Below are positions 1 through 10,990 of a stretch of 25,016 bases of DNA, piece by piece. A program made the position numbers and the translations under genes. The first letter of the stretch is position 1. The number at the start of each line of letters is the position of its first letter. The stretch covers positions 1 through 25,016 of the forward strand of contig DHVK01000051.1 in the NCBI GenBank assembly GCA_002412625.1, read 5' to 3'. This stretch comes from Cloacimonetes bacterium UBA5210 (lineage in GTDB: Bacteria > Cloacimonadota > Cloacimonadia > Cloacimonadales > Cloacimonadaceae). Under the pieces are notes generated by a model, which was not told where the DNA came from, ran no database searches, and was given only the letters and a program-made list of their open reading frames with translations.

Positions 1-87
1 ATGTATCGCTCACAGGCGCACAATAACGTCCCGCTGGGACTTATCTCCGAATTCACGCTGCCACTCCCGAGGATGGGCGGGGTACCT

Positions 88-107
88 GTGCGGCGAAAAA
101 GCCGCAC
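88..107. other. Perfect 7-bp hairpin downstream of copA
   Basis: GTGCGGC (88-94) and GCCGCAC (101-107) form a perfect 7-bp stem around a 6-base loop. It lies just beyond the 3' end of the minus-strand copper ATPase gene. There is no T-tract on either strand, so it is not a standard intrinsic terminator. It could be an RNA 3'-end stabilising hairpin or part of a dispersed palindromic repeat. The rest of 1-129 shows no credible gene: the only reading frame from an ATG is 38 codons (1-117) with no ribosome binding site visible in the window. Confidence 0.4.
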
Positions 108-129
108 CCACATTTGACGAGCGAGGTTC

Positions 130-2343
<2,214 letters not shown>

Positions 2344-2428
2344 TGTTTGAACCTCTCAGTAAATCTCTATCTTGTTTATATGATATTGCGCGACAGACGA
2401 AAGCCAAACTCTTTGTTGTTATCGGAAC

Positions 2429-2456
2429 ACGCTTCTCCAGAGGCGTTTTTCTGCCA
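2429..2456 (+). repeat. Dispersed hairpin/T-tract repeat, copy A
   Basis: An 8-bp stem (ACGCTTCT / AGAGGCGT, with one G-U pair in RNA) is followed by T5. It matches copy B (6062-6089, minus strand) at 26 of 28 bases by eye, and copy C (24813-24839) closely, including the GCCAAT and GATATAC bases that follow the T-tract. Read on the plus strand it is shaped like an intrinsic terminator, but both flanking genes are on the minus strand, so no plus-strand gene needs it. Confidence 0.6.
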
Positions 2457-2616
2457 ATTATCGAGATATACATCTTGCTTCCCCCACTTTACGATCTCAC
2501 CCCTATTAGCTGTGGGCTAAGACAGAGTAGCACGCAGATCACACGGATTCAGCAGCCCTCCCCTTTTTACTAAACTACTGTGCTGCTGAGATCAAGCCAT
2601 TATTCTCGGGTGATCA

Positions 2617-2645
2617 CAGCTTGATTTCAGCTCGATATCAAGCTG
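2617..2645. repeat. 9-bp inverted repeat CAGCTTGAT/ATCAAGCTG
   Basis: Perfect arms at 2617-2625 and 2637-2645 are separated by 11 bases. A further ATCAAGC half-copy lies at about 2591-2597. Similar half-sites occur in the 16334-16399 intergenic region. It could be a cruciform or an operator-like site. It is far (about 270 bp) from the copA start, so a regulatory role is uncertain. Confidence 0.35.
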
Positions 2646-2801
2646 AAGTTGTCTTTATATACGCAGATAGAATGCTGGCCCACGTTTCTTGCCACACAGG
2701 CCATACCCGCCCGTGGGTCAGGAGCCTTCATGCACAAGATACCCTGATCTCGGTTTTCCTGACCTTTGAGATCGCAGTAATCCATTCCCTTGATGGGCGC
2801 A

Positions 2802-5624
2802 TCAATTGATCTTAATGGTTTTGATGGTAGCCTTGGCGTCAGTGCTCTCGGCTCTTAAGAAATAGATCCCCGCGGCGCAATCGCGAGAAGAGCTGTCCTT
2901 GCCATCCCAAAAAAGGTAGTTATCCCCTTTTACAGCATTATCGTGAGCGATCTTTTGCACCAGTTGTCCCCGCAGATTGTAAATCTTCAAGGTTAAGGGA
3001 CCGGGATCGTTCAACTTGAGGCAGATCTGGGTTTGGCCTTTGAAGGGGTTGGGGAAGCTCTGCATGCTCAAAGATGTAGCGGGTGTTACATTGGGATCGT
3101 CATTTCCCCATGTTTGCCACTCCAGATATTGCAGATAGGCGGCATTTGTGCCATAATAGGTATTAGTGGCGGGGTTCAAAAGATACCAGGCTCCGATATC
3201 GGAGACGATTATGTCTTGGATCTTGATATCGGCTATCTCACCATACTCAGGGTATTCAATGATGCCATTTTCATCGATAAAGGCATATTGCTGAGTCAAG
3301 CCTTCGGAGTTATTGACATAGGCATTTATCAGGATCTTGTTATCTGATATTGCTCTTAGGCGATCAATCCTCCATCCGTATTCCAGGGGGATGTTCGCTT
3401 CGGGACTACCATCCAGAGGGAGGATGCCGATGTATCCATGAGTGTTATTATAGTAATAAACATTATCCTCGTGGAATAGCAGTGGGAGTGGATAAAAATC
3501 AATCGGATCACCTATAGGGCTGCCATCGGATGCTGCTTTTTGCAAAAAACTCGATCCAGTAATTTGCCAGGATCCGGGATCTGTGTGCCCTTCTTGGTAA
3601 AACTCCCAAAAGAGGTATCTCATTTCAAAGAGCATTTCATCCCCGCTTTTGTGGACATTGTTTATGTAGGCACCTACATAGGGTTCTGGAATATCCGTTG
3701 CCGCTTGCATAGCTTGATCTGGAGGATACAGGGTGCTGCCATCTGCAAAGAAGAAGTTTGTGAAACCCATTTGCGGGAAGTTGCTGTCACTTTGAGACCA
3801 AGATATCTGGTTTTCGGCGAAATAACTGAGCATGAGCGGTCCTGAGCTATAATTTGGGTTATCAGCCGCCACTTGGATCCCCTCAGGAGCCCAGACCGGA
3901 TAAGCATCTACGTAACGATGCAGATAGATTCCCGAAAACGTGCACATACTCGCCAGATACAAGGAATTGTTCCAAAAGCTATAACTATGGGTTTCCTGTC
4001 CCTGTCGGAGCAATCTGCCGCCGTCTTCCCAAAGATTCCCGGCTCCCAAACTGATCAGTTGTGCGAAGGAACGCCTATTGGATCCGACAGAGCTTTGCCA
4101 TGCTACGAGAACCTCAGAGTTATCGGTCTCGAAGATGCTATAGTGGTCGAATGGTTCTTCGGTGATCACCTGTGCTTGGGGAAAATAAAACCTGCCGGAA
4201 GGACTGATGATCTGGTAAACCAGTTTGCCATCTGAAAATTCGTGTTCTTGGAACCAGGATACAAACAGTGTTCCATTGCTGAGGGAGATAGCTTGAAATT
4301 GCCTTGCCGTGTCACGCGTGCCGGTAAGCAAGATCGCTCCCGGTTCCGGATAGTGGAGATTTCCCTGCTGATCTACTTTTTGCACTACAATCTTCCTCAG
4401 TTCTTCCACACCAATTATGCAAATAGCAACGAATTCATTATCATTGAGATAGCCATATAGATCACCCTGGGAACCCGTATCCAAAAGCACAGGCTCCTGC
4501 CAGTTTTGATAGGAGCTGTTATAATGTTGGACAAAGTGCTCGGGATAAACCGGTTCTTCATCCTCTTTTGCCAGTAAATACCAGCCTCCCTCTGCTGTGG
4601 GAAAGATCTGCATTTTATAGGGATTATTCATGTTTGATTCAGGTCCCGGAGTGTAACTGTGGACTGTTTCGCCCAAAGGATTGATCACTTGCAGGCAGTG
4701 GTGCCCGGTCATCTGAAACATTCCTTCTCGAGCGTGATAGTGTAGGATCAAATTACCAAGATCATCCACCGCCGCGCCTTCACAAACCTGATAGCTTCCC
4801 GAGTCCGGAGAAAGATCCTCAGTCCAAAGTTTGTCGCCATCCATATTCATTAGATTGCTAAAGACTTGGTAGCTTCTTTCCCAGACCACATAAAAACTGC
4901 TGTCATTGCGCAGATTTAGCGAGACTTTGGAAGCCCTGTGGATATCCTCAAAATCTGTAGTCCAATCCAGCTCATGATCCGAGCCAATTTTGAAGACGGT
5001 GAGCCTATCCGGGCGGGGGATGGCGACCAGTACTCCGCCATCGGGCGTTGGAAGAAAAGCGCTTGGAGCAAAATATGTTCCCTCCATTAAATCTATGCCA
5101 TATTGGGGAGAATAAAGATTCCCCTGCGCATCTATGTGCATGTATCTGACCAAGCTATTTAAGCATGCAAGGAAATGCACTCCTCCCGCACTGTCTGTGG
5201 CAAAACGGCTATATTGCTGTGTGTGCGAATAGAAAGAATTGATGTTGGAAAGCTCCTCCACCGGATTTCCGGCAGGGTCGTAGGTATCCAGCACTAATCT
5301 GTAGCCATGTATGTCATCCTCCCTGAGGACGGCGATCCTGCCATCGGCATGAATGGCGACATCAAAGAGCTTGGGAATGGGCATAGCATCTTCCCAGACA
5401 GGCTCATGATCTGCAGAAAATACTTGAATATGCGGTACAAATATGTCTTGCAGGTGTTTGGAAAACCTAAGCAGGATGTTGCCATTTGGCAACACTTTGG
5501 CATCGTGAGTCAAGGAAAGATCGTGTGACTCAAACAACGGAATCGGATCGTCAAAAACGATAGCGCCCTGAAGGGTGGCAATCATCAGTGGCAAAGCGAA
5601 CAAAAGCAAACAATAACGCTTCAT
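2802..5624 (-). CDS. Large exported protein with FlgD-like/T9SS-type C-terminal domain
   Basis: The product is 940 residues. The start is ATG at 5624, chosen because AAGGAG lies at proper spacing and the protein then opens with a classical signal peptide (MKRY, a hydrophobic stretch, cleavage near residue 20). An upstream in-frame start would add 11 charged residues before it. The long middle part holds repeated short blocks of the type 'D..G.L..P', which suggests a beta-rich or propeller-like exported fold, but I recognise no enzyme domain. The last about 90 residues (850-940) match the FlgD-Ig / Por-secretion-tail pattern: FPNPF, LKIYNLRGQLV, WDGKD, GIYFLRA. In Bacteroidota this tail targets proteins to the type IX secretion system; related tails are common in Cloacimonadota. 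Function of the mature protein is unknown; surface location is inferred. Confidence 0.85.
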   Translation of the reverse strand: MKRYCLLLFALPLMIATLQGAIVFDDPIPLFESHDLSLTHDAKVLPNGNILLRFSKHLQDIFVPHIQVFSADHEPVWEDAMPIPKLFDVAIHADGRIAVLREDDIHGYRLVLDTYDPAGNPVEELSNINSFYSHTQQYSRFATDSAGGVHFLACLNSLVRYMHIDAQGNLYSPQYGIDLMEGTYFAPSAFLPTPDGGVLVAIPRPDRLTVFKIGSDHELDWTTDFEDIHRASKVSLNLRNDSSFYVVWERSYQVFSNLMNMDGDKLWTEDLSPDSGSYQVCEGAAVDDLGNLILHYHAREGMFQMTGHHCLQVINPLGETVHSYTPGPESNMNNPYKMQIFPTAEGGWYLLAKEDEEPVYPEHFVQHYNSSYQNWQEPVLLDTGSQGDLYGYLNDNEFVAICIIGVEELRKIVVQKVDQQGNLHYPEPGAILLTGTRDTARQFQAISLSNGTLFVSWFQEHEFSDGKLVYQIISPSGRFYFPQAQVITEEPFDHYSIFETDNSEVLVAWQSSVGSNRRSFAQLISLGAGNLWEDGGRLLRQGQETHSYSFWNNSLYLASMCTFSGIYLHRYVDAYPVWAPEGIQVAADNPNYSSGPLMLSYFAENQISWSQSDSNFPQMGFTNFFFADGSTLYPPDQAMQAATDIPEPYVGAYINNVHKSGDEMLFEMRYLFWEFYQEGHTDPGSWQITGSSFLQKAASDGSPIGDPIDFYPLPLLFHEDNVYYYNNTHGYIGILPLDGSPEANIPLEYGWRIDRLRAISDNKILINAYVNNSEGLTQQYAFIDENGIIEYPEYGEIADIKIQDIIVSDIGAWYLLNPATNTYYGTNAAYLQYLEWQTWGNDDPNVTPATSLSMQSFPNPFKGQTQICLKLNDPGPLTLKIYNLRGQLVQKIAHDNAVKGDNYLFWDGKDSSSRDCAAGIYFLRAESTDAKATIKTIKIN

Positions 5625-5661
5625 GTTATGCTCCTTTTTGTTTCTTTGAAGTATCAATGCA

Positions 5662-5689
5662 ATTTTGTCAAAGCTATAATGGATGTCAA
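5662..5689 (-). promoter_or_regulatory. Candidate promoter for the exported-protein gene
   Basis: On the minus strand, TTGACA (5689-5684) is followed after 16 bases by CAAAAT (5667-5662, four of six matches to TATAAT), 38 bases before the start codon. A second TTGACA overlaps at 5671-5666. The surrounding 60 bases (5641-5700) contain only 16 G/C. The -35 is perfect but the -10 is mediocre. Confidence 0.35.
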
Positions 5690-6061
5690 GATATTATGTT
5701 AGTAGCGTCAGGATTGACAGCCTTGCCGATCCGGTGAAAAGAGTCAGTGACATCTGCAACTCCGCTCACCGAATTCTGCAAATGCCAAAACATAGACAAT
5801 TCAATGCCCTAAATGCTGCCTTGCAAAATCCATATTGGTTTATTGCATATATCATATCGTTTATTTCTATCTTGATGAGAAACTGAATATAGTGACAAGC
5901 CTTGGACAATTTGGTGCCAGATTGCAGGTTTTGGTGATCAAAAGGTTCAAATCGCATAAATAAACTATACCTTTGCCGCTGACCTGTAAGAGATTGGGGA
6001 TCACGCAGCACGATGACAAACTATTGCTGGAGTATGCGGGCATACCATAGCTCGTTCTGCC

Positions 6062-6089
6062 TGGCAGAAAAACGGTTCTGGAGAAGCGT
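6062..6089 (-). repeat. Dispersed hairpin/T-tract repeat, copy B
   Basis: Read on the minus strand, this 28-base element is identical to copy A (2429-2456) except for two bases in the second stem arm (GG changed to AC), which weakens the hairpin. The T5 tract and the following CTGCCA are kept. It lies inside the divergent intergenic region. No minus-strand gene lies immediately upstream of it, so it is probably a repeat copy and not a working terminator. Confidence 0.55.
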
Positions 6090-6195
6090 CATTCCGGACG
6101 GCTGCCATTCGCACATATGTCCCCCTCTCTGCATTTCCCACTTGACAGGGATTGAGCATCCGCAATCATATACTTTACAGAAGGAGATATCGAAA

Positions 6196-7839
6196 ATGTT
6201 ACATTGTTGCCATATCTGTCTGCCCCTATTAATCATGCTGGGATGTGCCTTGTCTCTATTTGCCACCTCTGAAGATAATCAGCCAAGGATGGCGCAGGAT
6301 GCCATCAGCGGCAATTCCGGCATGCTAACCATAGCGATTGACCCGCGTTTGGAGTTATTAGCGGTAATTCAATACCTGTCCGGCAGTAAAATGGTGTTCA
6401 GAGGCGGTCCATACGCTGAATCGATCGCCGCCTGGTTCGGTGAAAACAAGGACCATCCGCTAATGCAAAGACTGCGGGACATGGAGAAATGCGGCTATGT
6501 CTATGACCTTCCGGTAGGTTGTTTTATGCTTTTCGAAGACATCAGTCTGGAAAAGACACGCTTCAACTGGGAAGCCACTTTGGAGGAGATGAACCTGCAA
6601 AGACTGAGCTATGTAGCGCAAACGGGGTCTCTGGATGAATTCTACGATATGGTACGGCAATTTGCTCTTGAGAGCGATTTTGCTGGCTTTTTTGCGTCTC
6701 AGCGTGATTATTTCCGGAAGAGAGTGGATGACACAGTACAAGTCCTCAATCAGCAACCGGATTTGATCGCCCACATGGTGAACTGGTATGGCTACAGTCA
6801 CGCCTCATACAATCTTGTCATATCGCCTTTGGTGAAGGGTGGTTACGGACCGTCATTAGTGGATAAAGATGGCGGAATCCATGCTTATTGCGTGGTCGAT
6901 ATTGACTGTAGCAATTATTCGGACAGTGACTTTAGACAACTATCCAACTGGTTCTTCCACGAGTTTTCTCATTCCTATGTCAACCCCCTGGTGGCTCAGC
7001 ACTGGGATCTGTTTGAAAGTGGTGGAGCTAACTATGAGTTCATTAAAAACAAAATGCATCATGCTTACACTTCATGGTGGGTTGTCGTGGCAGAGCATTT
7101 GGTGCGGGTGAATGATCACCGCCTCTCAGAATTGTTCTACAAAAGCGAAAATGATGGCGTACTGCAGGGTGAGATCGATTCCGGATTCCTCTTTATCCGG
7201 GCTGCTTATGAGGCCATCCGGCAATATGAAGAGGAACACAAACTGAAGGGAACAAACTATGCCGGGTATTTCACCGACATCGCGCAGTACTTTATGGCGA
7301 GGACGGAGCTCTCCGAAGAAGATATCAGGCACCTACAGATGTTTACAGGGCCGATAAACAACGTATATGAGAATGGTGTTCTGATCATCTATCCGGATCC
7401 GGAAAGAGTAAGCGGAGTAATGGAAAACATTATGCCCACTATAGAATGGATGGTTCAAAACAGGGAAGGCTATGAAGCCGTGAGCGATCAGGCTGCGCTG
7501 AACATGGATCTGAGTAATCGGTCCCTTTGTCTGTATGGAGCTTGGGGTTCAAATCTGATCCTGGAAAAGTTCCGGCAGATCATGCCCTTTGAGATTCATC
7601 CGGACACGCTCATCGCCGACCAAAGCTACGCAGGCACGAATCTCAGGATTGCGCTGTGCCTGCCCAATCCGCTGAATCCAAAGCTGGGGATGTGCATCTA
7701 CACAGCTCAAACCACTGCGGGGATGAAGAAGTCGAACGCCATTTTTCACGGACCAGAAGACTGGTACGTTTCAAACAGCGATCTGGAGGTTTTGGGCTCC
7801 GGATCCTTCAAGAACAAAGATGGACGCTGGAGATTCTAA
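6196..7839 (+). CDS. Exported DUF4932 family protein with HExxH zincin motif
   Basis: The product is 547 residues. The ATG at 6196 was chosen over an in-frame start 61 codons upstream because AAGGAG (6181-6186) sits nine bases before it and the protein then starts with a hydrophobic export segment (residues 7-23). MLGC at 14-17 might be a weak lipobox, but the N-terminus lacks the usual Lys/Arg. The opening 'IDPRLELLAVIQYLSG' (about 48-62) and the HEFSHSYVNP block (255-264) match my knowledge of DUF4932, a family found mainly in Bacteroidota-like genomes. H255-E256-x-x-H259 is a zinc metalloprotease-type motif; E300 in the WWVVVAEHLVR block is a possible third ligand. Protease activity is plausible but not established for the family. 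The gene stands alone; the next gene starts 177 bp downstream. Confidence 0.75.
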   Translation: MLHCCHICLPLLIMLGCALSLFATSEDNQPRMAQDAISGNSGMLTIAIDPRLELLAVIQYLSGSKMVFRGGPYAESIAAWFGENKDHPLMQRLRDMEKCGYVYDLPVGCFMLFEDISLEKTRFNWEATLEEMNLQRLSYVAQTGSLDEFYDMVRQFALESDFAGFFASQRDYFRKRVDDTVQVLNQQPDLIAHMVNWYGYSHASYNLVISPLVKGGYGPSLVDKDGGIHAYCVVDIDCSNYSDSDFRQLSNWFFHEFSHSYVNPLVAQHWDLFESGGANYEFIKNKMHHAYTSWWVVVAEHLVRVNDHRLSELFYKSENDGVLQGEIDSGFLFIRAAYEAIRQYEEEHKLKGTNYAGYFTDIAQYFMARTELSEEDIRHLQMFTGPINNVYENGVLIIYPDPERVSGVMENIMPTIEWMVQNREGYEAVSDQAALNMDLSNRSLCLYGAWGSNLILEKFRQIMPFEIHPDTLIADQSYAGTNLRIALCLPNPLNPKLGMCIYTAQTTAGMKKSNAIFHGPEDWYVSNSDLEVLGSGSFKNKDGRWRF

Positions 7840-8015
7840 GGAAGTACTATCGGCTATCTGCGGTCTGCCCAAGATCACATTTTCCTGATACTTACAGATT
7901 TCGCTACCGCTTGAAAAGTACCTTGATTATTGCGGTGGATTTGGCTACTCACTTTTTAGTTGACATATTGTGCGCTACACTTGTTGTGGGATATACAGGT
8001 GGAAAAATAAGATTT

Positions 8016-8696
8016 ATGGAAATCATCAAAACCAGCTCTTTGGTCAAGGATTACGATCTCGGAAAATTGAAAGTCCGGGCGCTTAGTGGTGTGGATATCA
8101 GCATCACAGCGGGAGAGTTTGTGGCAATAATGGGACCCTCCGGATCCGGAAAAAGCACTTTGATGCACATCATCGGCTGTCTGGACCGTCCTACTACAGG
8201 CGAATACTATCTGGATTCCGAATTGGTCAGCAAGCTGCCGAAATCTGCGTTGGCAGGTATCCGCAACCGCAAGATCGGCTTTGTTTTTCAGTCCTTTAAC
8301 TTGTTGCCGCATCTGAACATCCTCAAGAATGTGGAGCTACCCCTGATGTACAGCGGCATGGGCTCTCGCAAACGGCGCAGCAAAGCGATGGAGATTCTGG
8401 ACAGCGTGGGTCTTTCAGACCGCTTGAAACACAAGCCCAACGAGCTTTCCGGCGGCCAGCGGCAGAGGGTGGCAATCGCCAGAGCCATCGTGAACGACCC
8501 CTCGATCCTACTGGCAGACGAGCCCACCGGGAACCTGGATTCTCAGGCGGGGGGCGACATCCTGGAGATCTTTAACAATCTTCACAAAGCCGGCAACACG
8601 GTGATCATGGTCACCCACGATCCGGTGGTGGCAAACCGCGCGAACCGCATTATCCGGTTCAAAGACGGTTTGGTGGCAGATGGCGATCTCGCTTAG
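8016..8696 (+). CDS. MacB/LolD-type ABC transporter ATPase
   Basis: The product is 226 residues, the usual size for this family. The ATG at 8016 gives the typical opening (MEIIKTSSLVKDY) right before the conserved A-loop region; an upstream in-frame extension overlaps the previous gene and is not protein-like. An AGGTGG box lies 13 bases upstream, a little far. Walker A GPSGSGKST is at 40-48, the Q-loop Q92, signature LSGGQ 144-148, Walker B with D168/E169, and the switch His at H201. The 'FQSFNLLPHLNILKNVELPL' block (91-110) is characteristic of the LolD/MacB/FtsE group. It would power the permease encoded next, whose start lies inside this gene (17-base overlap). Confidence 0.93.
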   Translation: MEIIKTSSLVKDYDLGKLKVRALSGVDISITAGEFVAIMGPSGSGKSTLMHIIGCLDRPTTGEYYLDSELVSKLPKSALAGIRNRKIGFVFQSFNLLPHLNILKNVELPLMYSGMGSRKRRSKAMEILDSVGLSDRLKHKPNELSGGQRQRVAIARAIVNDPSILLADEPTGNLDSQAGGDILEIFNNLHKAGNTVIMVTHDPVVANRANRIIRFKDGLVADGDLA

Positions 8697-9912
8697 AGAA
8701 TCCCTGCACATCGGGATCTCGGATATCCTGATGCGCAAAATCCGCAGCGCGGTAACCATCCTGGGCATCGTGCTCGGGGTGATGTGCATCATGGTGGTTC
8801 TGGCCATCATCAGCGGCATGAACGCCAGCACCCTGAGCTGGATGGAAGAACGCGGCGGGGCAAGCAAGATCGATGTGTATCGCAATTGGGATTATGATTT
8901 CAGCAAAGGCGGTTATGCCTCCCTGAGCTTGGCGGAAGTGAGCCGGATCCGGGAATTGATCCCGGAAGCCAAGGCCATGAATCCGCAAGTGCAGATGTGG
9001 GACAAGACGCTCACATTTCGGGGCTTGAACTATGCGGACGCTGTAATGGGCGTCTTGCCGGATTTTCAGATCGCCGAAAACTGGTATCCTGCCCGGGGTA
9101 GATTCTTTGGCAACCTGGATGTGCGGGAGAGCTCAAACGTGGTGGTAATCGGCAGTTCGGTGGCCCGGGATCTATTCGGCACGCGGGATCCGCTGGGGCA
9201 AAACCTGAACATGGGCGGAATCATGATGCAGGTGATCGGGGTGATGGAAGAGAAAATTTGGAAGAATGAAGGCGGCGGACCTTGGTCCGGAAACGTCCTG
9301 GAATATCTGAACCGCCAAAGCTTCATCCCGCTTTCCACCGCGATGAACAAATTTGGCGGCGACAACAAAGTGAATTCCATGCAGATCATCGCGCAAAGCC
9401 CGGATCAGGCACTTCTGCTTCAGAAAAAGCTAAACACGATCTTGCTGAATATCAAGCAGGGCAAGGAAGTGTTTCGGGTCACCTCCGCTCAGGAACAGAT
9501 GCAGCAGATGAAACAAAACGCGCAGGTTTTCAGCATGATTTTCATCCTCATCGGCGTGATCTCCTTGTTTGTGGGCGGCATCGTGATCATGAACATCATG
9601 CTGGCCTCGATCAAGGAACGCACCAGGGAGATCGGCGTACGGCTGGCAGTAGGGGCGCGGCGCTTTGACGTGTTCATCCAGTTCATGGTGCAGACGGTTT
9701 TGATAACCTCAATCGGCGGGATATTGGGCATTGTCTCGGGCTTTTCGATCCTGAATCTGGTTAGCGGATTTTTGCAGATGCCGATGAAGCCGAACCCGAA
9801 CATGATTATGGTTGCGTTATTGGTTTCAGTGGGAGTTGGCCTGATCTTCGGCATTGCCCCGGCCATCAAAGCCAGCAATCTGGACCCGGTCATTGCGCTA
9901 AGGGAGGAATAA
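8680..9912 (+). CDS. MacB/FtsX-type ABC transporter permease
   Basis: The product is 410 residues. One N-terminal membrane helix (about 22-46) is followed by a roughly 220-residue periplasmic MacB_PCD domain, then a C-terminal FtsX domain with three helices (about 278-300, 328-352, 372-396). The linker 'ERTREIGVRLAVGARR' between TM2 and TM3 is the family hallmark. Such permeases do not move substrates through the bilayer in a classical way; they couple cytoplasmic ATP hydrolysis to periplasmic work (MacB efflux, lipoprotein release, peptide export). No membrane-fusion (MacA-like) or outer-membrane partner gene is adjacent, so the substrate cannot be named. Start and stop regions overlap or abut both neighbours, which implies translational coupling. 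Confidence 0.92.
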   Translation: MAISLRESLHIGISDILMRKIRSAVTILGIVLGVMCIMVVLAIISGMNASTLSWMEERGGASKIDVYRNWDYDFSKGGYASLSLAEVSRIRELIPEAKAMNPQVQMWDKTLTFRGLNYADAVMGVLPDFQIAENWYPARGRFFGNLDVRESSNVVVIGSSVARDLFGTRDPLGQNLNMGGIMMQVIGVMEEKIWKNEGGGPWSGNVLEYLNRQSFIPLSTAMNKFGGDNKVNSMQIIAQSPDQALLLQKKLNTILLNIKQGKEVFRVTSAQEQMQQMKQNAQVFSMIFILIGVISLFVGGIVIMNIMLASIKERTREIGVRLAVGARRFDVFIQFMVQTVLITSIGGILGIVSGFSILNLVSGFLQMPMKPNPNMIMVALLVSVGVGLIFGIAPAIKASNLDPVIALREE

Positions 9913-9913
9913 A

Positions 9914-10990
9914 ATGGGCAAAAGAAAAGAAACGGGAGCCAATTTCTTGCAAACCCAGTATCACATGATGCTGCGTTATGTGATTTTGAGACTATATAAA
10001 ATATATCTGAATCTAACCAATGCGGGCAGACGTAAAAAGCTCTTGAAAAAGGTGTTTGGCTTTGTCTCCCTGGTCATCGGTCGGGTCATCAAAGAGCGAG
10101 TCCCGCGCGAAGCAGGCAGCCTGGCATATGTAACGATTTTGGGCTTCATCCCCTTTATCACCTTTCTCGTGATGCTCGCCCCGGATCTGCCCTTTCTGAA
10201 TCTGAAAGACCGAATCGGGCAAGTGGTGGCAGAAAACTTCATTCCCGGAAGCGCGGAAGCGGTGATGGAAGTAATCAACGACATGATCTCCCGCAGGATG
10301 GGCCTGAACATCATGGTGTTTGGCATTCTGTTGGTCTCCTCGTATCTGCTGTTCAACAATATCCGGGTCACCTTCGACCGCATCCTGAGCACTCATGCTC
10401 CGGAGAGCCAGGACATCCTGACCCAGTTTGTGAAGTTCTTCGGCACCCTGGTGTTTGGCTTCGTGGTCTTGGTCCTGCTGTTTTCCAGCTCATCGTTGCC
10501 GCTAATATCGCGCTTGGTCAAACTGAGGGTATTCACCTGGCTGACCTATATTTTGCCCTTCATCACGCAGTTTTTTGCATTGTATTTTCTGTATATGCTG
10601 CTGCCCTCGGTGCGCATCAAACGGCACAGTTTGATCGTGGGAACATTTTGGACCACTGTGATTTGGATATTGGTGAAGAGCTTTTTCGATTATTATATCT
10701 ATAACCTCACCAGCTACCAGGCTGTGTATGGAGTTTTGGCAGCGATGCCGATCTTCCTGTTTTGGATCTACCTGAACTGGCTGATCATCCTGGGCGGAAT
10801 CGTGGTGGTGAGTGTGATCGATAAAGGCGCGGGAGGTGAACAAGTGATTCAGAAAACCCCGGAGCGGGTGGTGAAGATCACTCTGGAGATGTTTAGCGAC
10901 AGCAAGCTGAACCGCCGCCTGGAAAACTATATAAGCAAAAAAGATATAAAGGATTTAGTCGAGCAATTCGACGAGGACGGTAACAAATGA
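9914..10990 (+). CDS. YihY/BrkB family inner-membrane protein
   Basis: The product is 358 residues with about six membrane helices between residues 70 and 300. The block REAGSLAYVTILGFIPFITF (65-84) is the signature of the Virul_fac_BrkB/YihY family. Members are often mislabelled 'ribonuclease BN'; the true molecular function is unknown, though some are proposed lipid or solute transporters. AGGGAGGA just overlaps the end of the preceding permease gene and gives a strong ribosome binding site; only one base separates the genes. The C-terminal about 60 residues are hydrophilic and charged. Its stop overlaps the purH start (ATGA), so it is co-translated with purH. The pairing with an ABC transporter and purine synthesis looks like an operon of convenience. 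Confidence 0.88.
   Translation: MGKRKETGANFLQTQYHMMLRYVILRLYKIYLNLTNAGRRKKLLKKVFGFVSLVIGRVIKERVPREAGSLAYVTILGFIPFITFLVMLAPDLPFLNLKDRIGQVVAENFIPGSAEAVMEVINDMISRRMGLNIMVFGILLVSSYLLFNNIRVTFDRILSTHAPESQDILTQFVKFFGTLVFGFVVLVLLFSSSSLPLISRLVKLRVFTWLTYILPFITQFFALYFLYMLLPSVRIKRHSLIVGTFWTTVIWILVKSFFDYYIYNLTSYQAVYGVLAAMPIFLFWIYLNWLIILGGIVVVSVIDKGAGGEQVIQKTPERVVKITLEMFSDSKLNRRLENYISKKDIKDLVEQFDEDGNK

Larger units (their letters stand above)
2344..2801. other. 458-bp intergenic region with hairpins and a repeat
   Basis: I see no gene here. It must hold the copA promoter (minus strand); an AT-rich stretch near 2375-2390 could supply a -10, but no convincing -35/-10 pair stands out. It contains one copy of the dispersed hairpin repeat (2429-2456), a 9-bp inverted repeat (2617-2645), and a nested hairpin GATCTC...GAGATC (2746-2773). 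That last hairpin is downstream of the minus-strand exported-protein gene and could serve as its 3' end, although it has no T-tract. Confidence 0.6.
5625..6195. other. 571-bp AT-rich divergent intergenic region
   Basis: It separates two divergently transcribed exported-protein genes. Open frames here (for example 5683-5886 plus, 5766-6011 minus) lack ribosome binding sites and recognisable protein features. On the plus side, TTGACA (6142-6147) and TATACT (6169-6174) resemble promoter boxes for the downstream gene, but the 21-base spacing is too long to trust. The region also carries copy B of the hairpin repeat. Confidence 0.55.

Noticed and set aside
5683..5886. 67-codon plus-strand frame in the divergent intergenic region
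   Set aside because: No ribosome binding site at the ATG, very AT-rich DNA, and it overlaps the likely promoter of the neighbouring gene.
7960..7997. TTGACA and TATACA as a promoter for the ABC transporter operon
   Set aside because: The 26-base spacing is far outside the usual 16-19, so the boxes cannot be paired with confidence.
7656..8015. 120-codon N-terminal extension of the MacB-type ATPase
   Set aside because: It overlaps the end of the DUF4932 gene in another frame and has no family similarity; the ATG at 8016 gives the normal family length.
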